Shown here piece by piece: positions 47,323 through 55,226 of a stretch of DNA of 64,000 nucleotides; the first letter of the stretch is position 1; each line of letters opens with the position of its first letter. Under the pieces are notes generated by a model. The model saw only the letters and a program-made list of their open reading frames with translations, was not told the origin of the DNA and did no database searches. Both the position numbers and the translations under genes were made by a program. The DNA is from Pseudaquabacterium terrae (GTDB lineage: Bacteria; Pseudomonadota; Gammaproteobacteria; Burkholderiales; Burkholderiaceae_C), in NCBI RefSeq assembly GCF_013266755.1, contig NZ_JABRWJ010000010.1, forward strand, positions 1 through 64,000, given 5' to 3'.

Positions 47323-48069
47323 ATGCCGATCAACTACGCCCGCCTGCTGACCGGCGCCGACCGCACCGCGGAAGCGAACGAACACCTGGGCTACGCGCTG
47401 GCGTTCGTCGCGGGGGCGACCAACGCCGGTGGGTTCCTGGCGGTTCACCAGTACACGTCGCACATGACCGGCATCGTCTCGTCGATGGCGGACGGCGTGG
47501 TGCTGGGGTCGATGGACGTCGTGCTGTCCGGGTTCGGCGGCCTGCTGTCCTTCGTGCTGGGCGCCATGACGTCCGCGATGCTGATCAACTACGCGCGGCG
47601 CCGGCGCCTGTCCAGCGCCTACGCACTGCCGCTGCTGCTGGAGGCGGTGTTGCTGCTGTGCTTCGGCATGGCGGGCGGCGCGCTGCAGTACCTGCATGCC
47701 GTCTTCGTTCCGGCGACGGTGATGCTGCTGTGCTTCATCATGGGTCTGCAGAACGCGGCGATCTCGAAGATCTCGCGGTCCGAGATCCGCACCACGCACA
47801 TCACCGGCACGATCACCGACATCGGCATCGAATGCGGCAGGCTGCTGTACTGGAACCATCCCGCAACGCAGGGGCCTCGCGTGCTCGCCAACCGCAGGCG
47901 GCTTCGTTTGCTGGTCTGGCTGGCGATCAGCTTCTTCGTCGGCGGACTGCTCGGCGCCGTCGGATTCCGCCACGCCGGTTACCTGTGCACCGTGCCCTTG
48001 GCCGTGATGCTGCTCACGCTGGCCGCCGTGCCTGCGTTCGACGACCTGCGCAAGGTCCGCGGCGGCTGA
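47323..48069 (+). CDS. DUF1275 (YoaK-like) membrane protein
   Basis: A 248-residue integral membrane protein with about six helices and the family features ALAFVAGATNAGGFLAVHQYTSHMTG and GLQNAAISKISRSEIRTTHITGTITDIG. Function unknown; the family is widespread. The ATG at 47323 follows gaggag. A longer in-frame start at 47221 would add 34 non-conserved residues. Confidence 0.8.
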   Translation: MPINYARLLTGADRTAEANEHLGYALAFVAGATNAGGFLAVHQYTSHMTGIVSSMADGVVLGSMDVVLSGFGGLLSFVLGAMTSAMLINYARRRRLSSAYALPLLLEAVLLLCFGMAGGALQYLHAVFVPATVMLLCFIMGLQNAAISKISRSEIRTTHITGTITDIGIECGRLLYWNHPATQGPRVLANRRRLRLLVWLAISFFVGGLLGAVGFRHAGYLCTVPLAVMLLTLAAVPAFDDLRKVRGG

Positions 48070-48105
48070 GCAGCGCCAACGCGGCGAAACAAATTCAGCC
48101 CGAGC

Positions 48106-48119
48106 CTGACCTGGGTCAA
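48106..48119. promoter_or_regulatory. FNR-like box CTGACCTGGGTCAA before nrdD
   Basis: cTGAC-CTGG-GTCAA, two half-sites each one base from consensus, about 97 bp before nrdD and 33 bp upstream of the first NrdR box. Confidence 0.5.
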
Positions 48120-48151
48120 ACGGGTCGCCTGCCGCTCTCCGCGCACTGTCA

Positions 48152-48167
48152 ACACTACATATAGTGT
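48152..48167. promoter_or_regulatory. NrdR box 1 ACACTACATATAGTGT
   Basis: Near-perfect match to the NrdR-box palindrome (ACACWATATATWGTGT). It is paired with box 2, 31 bp downstream start to start, i.e. about three helical turns. Confidence 0.9.
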
Positions 48168-48182
48168 CCGTCACTCGTTCGG

Positions 48183-48198
48183 ACACTACATCTAGCGC
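48183..48198. promoter_or_regulatory. NrdR box 2 ACACTACATCTAGCGC
   Basis: More degenerate second NrdR box, left arm identical to box 1. It ends 17 bp before the nrdD start. The pair indicates repression by NrdR when dNTP/ATP levels are adequate. Confidence 0.8.
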
Positions 48199-48215
48199 AC
48201 AAGGCGCCAATCGCA

Positions 48216-49976
48216 ATGAACCCCACTGACCTCCCGACCCGCGTCATCAAGGGCGACGGCACACCGCAGCAGCACCGCGCGGTCGACGTCGAGGCGTCGA
48301 TGAACGAGTACCTGCAGCAGCGGGACTGGCGCGTCAACGCCAACGCGAACCAGGGCTACTCGCTCGGCGGCCTGATCCTCAACGTGTCCGGCAAGGTCAC
48401 CGCGAACTACTGGCTCGACCACGTCTACCCGCCCGAAATCGGCCAGGCCCACCGCGATGCCGACTTCCACATCCACGACCTCGACATGCTGAGCGGCTAC
48501 TGCGCCGGCTGGTCCTTGCGCACGCTGCTGCACGAAGGCCTGAACGGCGTGCCGGGCAAGGTGGAAGCGGGGCCGCCGAAGCACTTGTCGAGCGCCGTCG
48601 GGCAGATCGTCAACTTCCTCGGCACGCTGCAGAACGAGTGGGCCGGTGCGCAGGCCTTCTCGTCCTTCGACACCTACCTCGCGCCGTTCGTGCGCAAGGA
48701 TGCGCTCGACTACCGCCAGGTGCGCCAGTGCATCCAGGAGCTGGTCTACAACCTCAACGTGCCCTCGCGCTGGGGCACGCAGACGCCGTTCACCAACCTG
48801 ACTTTCGACTGGGTGTGCCCCGAAGACCTGCGCGAGCAGGTGCCGGTGATCGGCGGCGTCGAGATGCCGTTCAGCTATGGCGAGCTGCAGGCCGAGATGG
48901 ACCTGATCAACCGCGCCTACATCGACGTGATGACGGCCGGCGATGCGAAGGGCCGGGTGTTCACGTTCCCGATCCCGACCTACAACATCACGAAGGACTT
49001 CGACTGGCACGGGGCCAACGCCGACGCGCTGTTCGAGATGACCGCGCGCTACGGGCTGCCGTACTTCCAGAACTTCGTCAATTCCGAGCTGCAGCCGAAC
49101 ATGGTGCGCTCGATGTGCTGCCGGCTGCAGCTGGACGTGCGCGAGCTCCTGAAGCGCGGCAACGGCCTGTTCGGCTCGGCGGAGCAGACCGGCTCGCTCG
49201 GCGTCGTCACGGTCAACTGCGCGCGGCTGGGCCACCTGCACGCCGGCGACGAGCCTGCGCTGCTGCAGCGGCTGGACCGGCTGCTCGAGCTCGGCAAGCA
49301 GAGCCTCGAGATCAAGCGCAAGGTGATCCAGCGCCACATGGACGCGGGGCTGTTCCCGTACACCAGGCGCTACCTCGGCACGCTGCGCAACCACTTCTCG
49401 ACGCTGGGCGTCAACGGCCTCAACGAGATGGTGCGCAACTTCACGCGCGACGAGCACGACATCACGAGCGAATTCGGCCATGCCTTCGCCGTTCGCCTGC
49501 TCGACCGCATCCGCCAGCGCATGCGCGATTTCCAGGAAGAGACCGGCCACCTGTACAACCTGGAGGCCACGCCGGCCGAGGGTACGACCTACCGTTTCGC
49601 GAAGGAGGACCGGCGGCGCTTCGCCGGCATCCTGCAGGCCGGCACGCCCGAGCAGCCGTACTACACCAACTCGAGCCAGCTGCCGGTCGGCTTCACCGAC
49701 GACCCGTTCGAGGCGCTCGAGCGCCAGGACGAGCTGCAGCGCAAGTACACCGGCGGCACGGTGCTGCACCTGTACATGAGCGAGCCGCTGAGCAGCGCCG
49801 ACGCCTGCCGCCGCCTCGTGCAGCGTGCGCTGTCGCGGTTCCGGCTGCCGTACATCACCGTCACGCCGACCTTCTCGATCTGCCCGACCCACGGCTACCT
49901 GAGCGGCAAGCACGAGTTCTGTCCCCGATGCGACGAGGAACGCCTCGCGCGCAAGCAACAACGCGCGGCGGCCTGA
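48216..49976 (+). CDS. nrdD: Anaerobic ribonucleotide reductase large part, lacking its glycyl radical tail
   Basis: A 586-residue class III RNR body: DADFHIHDLDMLSGYCAGWSL, VRSMCCRLQLDVREL and a C-terminal metal site (CPTHGY then CPRC, C-x2-H plus C-x2-C). No ATP-cone precedes it. The chain stops soon after the zinc site, just where RVxGY should follow; that motif is in the next gene. It reduces ribonucleotides without oxygen once the radical is formed by NrdG. Two NrdR boxes lie upstream. Confidence 0.92.
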   Translation: MNPTDLPTRVIKGDGTPQQHRAVDVEASMNEYLQQRDWRVNANANQGYSLGGLILNVSGKVTANYWLDHVYPPEIGQAHRDADFHIHDLDMLSGYCAGWSLRTLLHEGLNGVPGKVEAGPPKHLSSAVGQIVNFLGTLQNEWAGAQAFSSFDTYLAPFVRKDALDYRQVRQCIQELVYNLNVPSRWGTQTPFTNLTFDWVCPEDLREQVPVIGGVEMPFSYGELQAEMDLINRAYIDVMTAGDAKGRVFTFPIPTYNITKDFDWHGANADALFEMTARYGLPYFQNFVNSELQPNMVRSMCCRLQLDVRELLKRGNGLFGSAEQTGSLGVVTVNCARLGHLHAGDEPALLQRLDRLLELGKQSLEIKRKVIQRHMDAGLFPYTRRYLGTLRNHFSTLGVNGLNEMVRNFTRDEHDITSEFGHAFAVRLLDRIRQRMRDFQEETGHLYNLEATPAEGTTYRFAKEDRRRFAGILQAGTPEQPYYTNSSQLPVGFTDDPFEALERQDELQRKYTGGTVLHLYMSEPLSSADACRRLVQRALSRFRLPYITVTPTFSICPTHGYLSGKHEFCPRCDEERLARKQQRAAA

Positions 49977-50008
49977 CCCCTTCCACTTCAACCGGAGCTT
50001 TCGACCCC

Positions 50009-50218
50009 ATGAACACCACGCTCGACACGCCGAACACCGTCACGACCACCGCGTCCATCGCGCTCGACGACGACGAACGCCAGCGCTGCGAGGTCTGGAC
50101 GCGCGTGATGGGCTATCACCGGCCCGTCTCGTCCTTCAACACCGGCAAGAAGGGCGAGTTCAACGAACGGCGCTGCTTCGAGGAGCGGCGCTGCGATGGC
50201 GAGTCGGCAGCCGCCTGA
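50009..50218 (+). CDS. Separate glycyl radical domain of class III RNR
   Basis: A 69-residue protein: CEVWTRVMGYHRPVSSFNTG with Gly35 in RVMGY, the glycyl radical site of NrdD, then KKGEFNERRCFEERRC. This is the C-terminal end missing from the large protein. It is not a sequencing frameshift of the usual kind. The large part ends with its own stop, 32 bp with a ribosome-site-like ggag intervene, and the small gene has its own ATG plus a 20-residue non-conserved N terminus. It should associate with NrdD and be activated by NrdG, whose gene overlaps its end. Confidence 0.9.
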   Translation: MNTTLDTPNTVTTTASIALDDDERQRCEVWTRVMGYHRPVSSFNTGKKGEFNERRCFEERRCDGESAAA

Positions 50219-50933
50219 GCCGCGGCCCGCGCAGCTGAAGGTCGGCGGGCTGACGCCGTTCACGAGCATCGACTATCCAGGCAAGCTGTCGGCGGTGGTC
50301 TTTGTCCAGGGTTGCCCGTGGCGCTGCGTGTATTGCCATAACCCGCATCTGCAGCGGCGCGAAGGGGGTGACGAGGGCCGGTCATGGCCCGACGTCCTCG
50401 GGCTGCTGAAACGCCGCGTCGGACTGGTCGACGCCGTCGTCTTCAGCGGCGGCGAGCCGACCATCGATCCGCAGCTCGGCACGGCGATGGCCGATGTGCG
50501 GGCACTGGGCTTCAGCGTTGGCCTGCACACCGCGGGCATCTATCCGCGGCGACTGGCGGAGGTGCTGGATCGGGTCGACTGGATCGGCTTCGACGTGAAG
50601 GCGCCTTTGTCCGAGGCGGCACTGCATGACGGCATCGCCAGCGTCGCGGGCAGCTCGAAGGCCGTGGCGGAGAGTCTGTCGATGGTGCTGCGCAGCGGCG
50701 TCGAGCTGGAGTGCCGGACGACGGCGCATCCGGGCGTGCTCTCGGAAGCTGATCTGCTGGTGCTCGCGCAGCAGCTGGCAGCGCTCGGCGTGCGTCGTTA
50801 TGCGCTTCAGATCGCGCGGGCGGTTCCCGGCAGCCCGCATCGGCCCGAGCCGACAACCGCTGCATACCCGTCGACGGACACCCTCTCAGGGCTCCAGCGC
50901 GCGTTTGCGCACTTCAGCGTGCGGCGCAGCTGA
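50196..50933 (+). CDS. nrdG: Anaerobic RNR-activating protein NrdG-like radical SAM enzyme
   Basis: A 245-residue radical SAM protein. The cluster motif is CPWRCVYCHNP (C-x3-C-x2-C), and VVFSGGEPTIDP follows for SAM binding. It abstracts hydrogen from the glycine of the RNR radical domain. It resembles the longer NrdG proteins rather than the 154-residue E. coli form. It overlaps the radical-domain gene by 23 bp, so the two are coupled. Confidence 0.9.
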   Translation: MASRQPPEPRPAQLKVGGLTPFTSIDYPGKLSAVVFVQGCPWRCVYCHNPHLQRREGGDEGRSWPDVLGLLKRRVGLVDAVVFSGGEPTIDPQLGTAMADVRALGFSVGLHTAGIYPRRLAEVLDRVDWIGFDVKAPLSEAALHDGIASVAGSSKAVAESLSMVLRSGVELECRTTAHPGVLSEADLLVLAQQLAALGVRRYALQIARAVPGSPHRPEPTTAAYPSTDTLSGLQRAFAHFSVRRS

Positions 50934-50946
50934 TGCTGCGTGGCGA

Positions 50947-51480
50947 TCAGGACATCGCCGTCAGCAAGACCGCCTGCAGAATGAATCGCCGCGCGTCCGC
51001 CGCGCAGAGGCCGCCTTCGAGACGCGTCGCCAGGCCTGCGAGCGGATGATGCGGCGAACCGATGCCGTCGAAGACCGGCACGCCGGCCGACTGCGCGACC
51101 TGGCGGACGACATCGGCCGGGGTCCCGGCGATGTCCACCGCGTCGTACAGCAGCCCGAGCATGCGCGCCGTGTCCGCGATGTCCGCCGCCGAGCTGGCCG
51201 ATGTCAGGCTGGGGCGAACATGCGCCACCTGGGCGCCCAGCGCGGTCGCCGCCTGCCGCAGCAGCCGGGCGTCGGCATCGTCGGGCCGGGCGCTGACGAG
51301 CCCGATGTTCTTGCCCCGCAGAACCGGAGCGAGCGGACCGTGCTTCGCTGCACGCACCAGTTCGTTCGCCCGGGCCAGGACCACACTCAGGTCGGCGGCG
51401 GAGAGGGTCCTCTCTGCAGCCGAAGTGGCGGGCTGGGCGATGGCGTCCATGGCGGGGTCCTGCGCGGGCTTTCGTTTCAC
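50947..51480 (-). CDS. Ornithine carbamoyltransferase-like N-domain protein
   Basis: A 177-residue protein resembling the carbamoyl-phosphate-binding half of OTCase/ATCase: LRGKNIGLVSARPDDADARLLRQAATALGAQVAHVRP, and PVFDGIGSPHHPLAGLATRLEGG. The second domain of a real transcarbamylase is absent, and the S-T-R-T motif is not intact. It is probably not an active OTCase. It sits behind an FNR box (51515-51528). Start at 51480 or 51450 (Met11). Confidence 0.65.
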   Translation of the reverse strand: MKRKPAQDPAMDAIAQPATSAAERTLSAADLSVVLARANELVRAAKHGPLAPVLRGKNIGLVSARPDDADARLLRQAATALGAQVAHVRPSLTSASSAADIADTARMLGLLYDAVDIAGTPADVVRQVAQSAGVPVFDGIGSPHHPLAGLATRLEGGLCAADARRFILQAVLLTAMS

Positions 51481-51514
51481 GGAGCAAGGCTATCGGTGCG
51501 AACCGGCCGCGCTG

Positions 51515-51528
51515 TTGATGGTCGTCAA
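51515..51528. promoter_or_regulatory. FNR box TTGATGGTCGTCAA
   Basis: TTGAT-GGTC-GTCAA, one mismatch to the FNR consensus, 35 bp before the OTCase-like gene on the minus strand. Confidence 0.7.
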
Positions 51529-51551
51529 AGCAGCGGTGACGTCGAGCGGCC

Positions 51552-51959
51552 TCAGACGAAGTGCATCGTCTCGCCCTTGGCGGACAGCGCGAGGAACGCG
51601 TCCACCGCGCCGCTGCGAACGCGCTCGACCATCGTCGTCAGCGCACCCTCGACGGCACGCGGGGCCGGTGGCGCACCATCCCGGCCGCCCAGACCGGCGG
51701 CGAACACGACGGTCCAAGGGGGGCCGACATCGCGCGATTCGGCCACCAGCGCATCGAACGTGGTCAGCTCATCCAGCGACTTCTCGACGCACATCAGCGG
51801 TGTCAGCTCGCCGCCGACACCGGCCTCGAAGCGGGCGCGCTGCTCGGCCGTGGCATCGGGCGGCAGCTCGGCACGGGCGAAGACGAACAGCAGCACCTGC
51901 GGATCGGGCTGCGCGCGGGCGGCCGACAGCAACTGCTCGAAGGGGGTGGGATCGCTCAT
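51552..51959 (-). CDS. Small uncharacterised protein often labelled RNR alpha-like
   Basis: A 135-residue acidic soluble protein: LLSAARAQPDPQVLLFVFARAELPPDATAEQRARFEAGVGGELTPLMCVEKSLDEL, then PPWTVVFAAGLGG. Similar small burkholderial proteins have sometimes been annotated as ribonucleotide reductase subunit alpha, but no RNR motif is visible. Genes around it (nrdD, nrdG, OTCase-like, DUF2249) suggest anaerobic use. A FixK-like box is 35 bp upstream. Function unknown. Confidence 0.65.
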   Translation of the reverse strand: MSDPTPFEQLLSAARAQPDPQVLLFVFARAELPPDATAEQRARFEAGVGGELTPLMCVEKSLDELTTFDALVAESRDVGPPWTVVFAAGLGGRDGAPPAPRAVEGALTTMVERVRSGAVDAFLALSAKGETMHFV

Positions 51960-51993
51960 CTGGGGATCGTCGCTGCAGCAGCGCCGCCGCGGC

Positions 51994-52007
51994 TTGCGCT
52001 GCATCAT
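51994..52007. promoter_or_regulatory. FNR/FixK-like box TTGCGCTGCATCAT
   Basis: Differs by one base from the box at 19160 and lies 35 bp before the gene starting at 51959, the same spacing as the boxes before hemN and the P2 ATPase. Confidence 0.5.
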
Positions 52008-52047
52008 GCGCGGGACCGGCGTTTCGCCGCGGCCGCGAGCTGGGCGC

Positions 52048-52332
52048 CTACGAGCAGCAGCATTCGCAGCCGCAGCCGTCCGCCCGGGTCGGCTTGATGC
52101 GCATGATGCGCACGCGCCAGGCCTGCGGGCCGCGCTGGAGGGTGTCCCAGCCGAAGCCGCCCGGGTGGCGCTCCTGGAACTGGTGGAAGAGCGTTTCCGG
52201 GTCCTGCTCGATGACCAGCTCCATCGTCTGGCCGGACTCGAGCAGCCGGTAGGTATTGAAGACCAGCGCGTGCCGGTCGCGCACGGGGATCTCGCGCAGG
52301 TCGATCTTGGTTCCGTAGGTGGCGAGGGCCAT
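52048..52332 (-). CDS. DUF2249-like small protein with Cys-rich tail
   Basis: A 94-residue protein: IDLREIPVRDRHALVFNTYRLLESGQTMELVIEQDPETLFHQF matches the DUF2249 (TusA-like fold) family, often seen with denitrification and hemerythrin genes. The C terminus ends in CGCECCCS, five Cys that could bind metal or sulfur. The ATG at 52332 is chosen. A sulfur- or copper-carrier role is possible but unproven. Confidence 0.75.
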   Translation of the reverse strand: MALATYGTKIDLREIPVRDRHALVFNTYRLLESGQTMELVIEQDPETLFHQFQERHPGGFGWDTLQRGPQAWRVRIMRIKPTRADGCGCECCCS

Positions 52333-52518
52333 GAGGGAGGGCTCCAGTCGAAGGGTGGTGTGAAGTCGGGGACAACCCGGATGGTGAGAACCGCTGCCTT
52401 CTCGCGCATTGAGGGCGCGCAAGGAGTCGTCAGATGCCGGCCGGCGGGGGCTCGGCGGCAGGCATTCGTGTCCCACAGCGGACAGGGGCGGCGCGGCTCG
52501 TCCGGCGACGATGGCCGC

Positions 52519-53760
52519 ATGGACTTCACGCATTCCCCTCGCGCCCTCGAGCTCAGGCAGCGGCTGCGGCGCTTCATGGACGACCTGGTGATTCCGTCGT
52601 TGCCGGACTGGCAGCGCTACGCGGACGAGGGCGTCTATCCGCTCGACGTGCTCGAGCCCCTGAAGCAGCAGGCGCGCGAAGCGGGCTTGTGGAACCTGTT
52701 CCTGCCATCGCTGCGCGAGGACCAGCCCGGCACGCGAACGAGCCATCTCGACTACGCGCCGCTCGCCGAAGTGATGGGCCGCCTGCCGTGGGCGGCCGAG
52801 GTCTTCAACTGCAATGCGCCGGACTCGGGGAACATCGAGCTGCTGCAGCTGTTCGCCTCACCCGAGCAGCGCACGCGCTGGCTGCAGCCGCTGCTCGACG
52901 GCACGATGCGCTCCTGCTTTGCGATGAGCGAGCCCGACGTCGGTTCCTCGGACCCGAGCCAGATCGCCACGACGATGCGCGTCGACGGCGATGAGCTGCT
53001 GATCAACGGACGCAAATGGTTCACGACCGGCGCCGCCCACCCGCTGTGCCAGGTCGCGCTGGTGATGGTCCTCGACCTGACGGTGCCCGACGGCAGCGGC
53101 CGCCACGGCCGGCACTCGATCGTCGCGGTGCCGATGGATGCGGCGGGCCTGGTGGTCGAGCGCAACATTCCGGTGATGGACCACCAGGCCCTCGAAGGGC
53201 ACTGCGAGCTGGTGTTCAGGAACGTGCGCGTGCCGAAGAGCCATCTGCTGGGCGACCACGGGGGCGGCTTCGCGATGGCGCAGGCACGCCTCGGACCCGG
53301 TCGCGTGCACCACGCGATGCGCAGCATCGGGCAGTGCGAGCTGGCGCTGGAGCTGATGTGCGAACGCGCGCTCGAGCGCCGCGCCTTCGGCTGCCGCGTC
53401 GGCGACTTCGCCAACGTCCAGGACTGGATCGCGCACTCACGCCTGGAGATCGACCAGGCGCGGCTGCTCGTGCTTCACGCCGCCTGGCGCCTCGACAGCG
53501 AAGGGCTGGCCGCGTCGCGCATCGATGTTGCGGCGATCAAGGTGGTCACCGCACAACTGCAGACGCGGGTCGTCGACCGCGCGATGCAGGTCTTCGGCGC
53601 GATGGGGCTGACGCCGGACACGCCGCTGGCGCGGATGTGGAGCTGGGGCCGGGCGCTGCGCTTCATGGATGGGCCCGACGAAGTGCATCTGCGTTCCGTT
53701 GCCAGGCACGAGCTGCAGCGTGCGAAGGGGCGGGCTCCAGCCGGCGGCGCAGCGCCTTGA
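52519..53760 (+). CDS. Acyl-CoA dehydrogenase
   Basis: A 413-residue flavoprotein with ACAD signatures: CFAMSEPDVGSSDPSQIATT (FAD/substrate site), HCELVFRNVRVPKSHLLGD, and C-terminal QVFGAMGLTPDTPLARMWSWGRALRFMDGPDEVH. Size and sequence fit the longer ACAD10/11-like bacterial group with branched or unusual substrates. It oxidises an acyl-CoA and passes electrons to ETF. It converges on a gene fragment at its 3-prime end. Confidence 0.88.
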   Translation: MDFTHSPRALELRQRLRRFMDDLVIPSLPDWQRYADEGVYPLDVLEPLKQQAREAGLWNLFLPSLREDQPGTRTSHLDYAPLAEVMGRLPWAAEVFNCNAPDSGNIELLQLFASPEQRTRWLQPLLDGTMRSCFAMSEPDVGSSDPSQIATTMRVDGDELLINGRKWFTTGAAHPLCQVALVMVLDLTVPDGSGRHGRHSIVAVPMDAAGLVVERNIPVMDHQALEGHCELVFRNVRVPKSHLLGDHGGGFAMAQARLGPGRVHHAMRSIGQCELALELMCERALERRAFGCRVGDFANVQDWIAHSRLEIDQARLLVLHAAWRLDSEGLAASRIDVAAIKVVTAQLQTRVVDRAMQVFGAMGLTPDTPLARMWSWGRALRFMDGPDEVHLRSVARHELQRAKGRAPAGGAAP

Positions 53761-53881
53761 TCGGCAGCGCGAGCTTCAGCAGCGCCAGGCCGAAGAGCAG
53801 CGTGCACCACCACAGCGTGTTGATCAGCAGCAGCACGGAGGCGATCACGCCGCGCATCAGCGGCAGCACATTCATCGTCAT
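53663..53881 (-). pseudogene. N-terminal remnant of a PlsC-like acyltransferase
   Basis: The 72-codon frame begins MTMNVLPLMRGVIASVLLLINTLWWCTLLFGLALLKLALPIKALRRRL, the membrane-anchored start typical of 1-acyl-glycerol-3-phosphate acyltransferases in betaproteobacteria. After about residue 48 the resemblance ends and the frame runs antisense into the acyl-CoA dehydrogenase gene. The catalytic HxxxxD part is missing, so it is a truncated copy, or less likely a small membrane protein. Confidence 0.5.
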
Positions 53882-54297
53882 GGCCACAGCGGCCCGATGG
53901 CGTCGATCGTGTTCTTCAGCACCAGCGCCATTTCGGTGTCGCCCTCCATCACGAGCTGGCGTTCGAAGAACAGCCGGTCGGCATCGTCCTGGGCGGCCAG
54001 CAGGCGCCAGAACGCCGGCGCGGCGGCTGCAATCCGCAGCGCCGCGGGCTGCGCGGTGGAGCAGACGCTGAATCCGCGGCGGCCGAGCTCGAGCTTGAGC
54101 GTCAGGCCGAGGTCGGTGACGTCGACGGCCACCACCTTGTTGGAGAGCGCCTCGCGCGCGTCGGAAGGCAGTTTCGGCAGCAGCAGCCGATCGAGTGCCG
54201 TCGCCAGCAGCAACGCCGGCGGATGCATCGGCAGGCGCGCCAGCACCGGGCGCAGTCGCGCGGCGAGTTCGAAGCCGAGCGGCAGGCGCGCAATCAT
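53878..54297 (-). CDS. ubiT: UbiT, SCP2-domain accessory factor of anaerobic ubiquinone synthesis
   Basis: A 139-residue protein with an SCP2-like lipid-binding domain: LELGRRGFSVCSTAQPAALRIAAAAPAFWRLLAAQDDADRLFFERQLVMEGDTEMALVLKN. In E. coli UbiT works with UbiU and UbiV, whose genes lie directly upstream here. It carries prenylated quinone intermediates. The start overlaps the ubiV stop. Confidence 0.9.
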   Translation of the reverse strand: MIARLPLGFELAARLRPVLARLPMHPPALLLATALDRLLLPKLPSDAREALSNKVVAVDVTDLGLTLKLELGRRGFSVCSTAQPAALRIAAAAPAFWRLLAAQDDADRLFFERQLVMEGDTEMALVLKNTIDAIGPLWP

Positions 54298-55226
54298 GGC
54301 CGCTGCACCCGCTCGATGCCGGCGCGCGCGGCGGCGAAGCCGTTGACCAGGCCGCCCGGCGGCGCGAGCGCATTCAAGGCCAGCAAGGCCTCGTCGGCAT
54401 TGCCGCCGCGGTTCATCACCCGCTCGAAGGCCTCGACGGCCTCGATGAAGTGCTGCGATGTCGGCGACAGCCGCAGCCGCGACACGCCCGCCGCGAGCAA
54501 CTCCGTGCGTTCGGTGATCAGGCACTGCAGCCCGGCCGACTGGGTCTGGATGCCGTTCAGCACCAGGAAGGGCCGGCCATCGGCGGTCGACAGCAGCAGC
54601 CCGTCGTCGTCGTCGCGGCAGCGGAACTCGCACTGGTCCTTGCTCAGCCGATGGTGCCGCGCGGTGAAGCAGCGCGCCGAGAAGGCCAGCGGCAAACGGC
54701 CGTAGGCGAAGACCTCGGTCGGCAGCGTGCGCTCGTCGGCATGCACGCCGGCGACCGCCGCCAGCGACAGCTCGACCGGTGCGACCCAGCGCACAGCCCC
54801 CAGACGAACGTATTCGCGCAGCGCCGGCTTGCTGTAAACATTGATGTGCGGGCCGAGGATGAAGGAGGCCTTCATCTCGACCAGCACGTTCAGCGCCGAT
54901 GCGTCACCGGCCTCGACGATGAACTCGGGCTCTTCCGCAATGCGCCGCAGCACGCGGACATCGGCCTCCGATTCGATCAGGACTTGCGTCGCGATGATCA
55001 CTTCCTTGCCGGTGGCACGCAGGTCGCGGGCGAGCGCGAGCCAGTCCGGGGTCTTCATCTCGTGCCGGCGCGAGCACACGACCTCGCCGAGCACGATCGA
55101 ATCGACGCTCGATTCGGCCACGCGCGCATAGAAGCTCAACAATTCCGACCGCGACCAGTGGTACTGGACCGGGCCGACCGTGAGCTGGAAATCGCGGACC
55201 GGCGGGCCCGCCTGGTGGGTCTTCAT
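54294..55226 (-). CDS. ubiV: UbiV, peptidase U32-family hydroxylation factor
   Basis: A 310-residue U32-family protein with four Fe-S ligand Cys at 51, 186, 199 and 203 (CX3C at the end), in the order seen in E. coli UbiV. It forms a complex with UbiU for oxygen-independent ring hydroxylation in ubiquinone synthesis. The ATG at 55226 overlaps the ubiU stop; an in-frame ATG 6 bp upstream is an alternative. Confidence 0.92.
   Translation of the reverse strand: MKTHQAGPPVRDFQLTVGPVQYHWSRSELLSFYARVAESSVDSIVLGEVVCSRRHEMKTPDWLALARDLRATGKEVIIATQVLIESEADVRVLRRIAEEPEFIVEAGDASALNVLVEMKASFILGPHINVYSKPALREYVRLGAVRWVAPVELSLAAVAGVHADERTLPTEVFAYGRLPLAFSARCFTARHHRLSKDQCEFRCRDDDDGLLLSTADGRPFLVLNGIQTQSAGLQCLITERTELLAAGVSRLRLSPTSQHFIEAVEAFERVMNRGGNADEALLALNALAPPGGLVNGFAAARAGIERVQRP

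Noticed and set aside
49974-50011. The split nrdD as a sequencing frameshift
   Set aside because: The two parts have a stop, a 32-bp spacer, a ribosome site and a new ATG with extra non-conserved residues; a single base error would not create this. Resequencing would still be a proper test.
50626-52518. Extension of the acyl-CoA dehydrogenase frame far upstream
   Set aside because: The family similarity begins at ATG 52519; the 600-codon extension crosses four other genes and is not protein-like.
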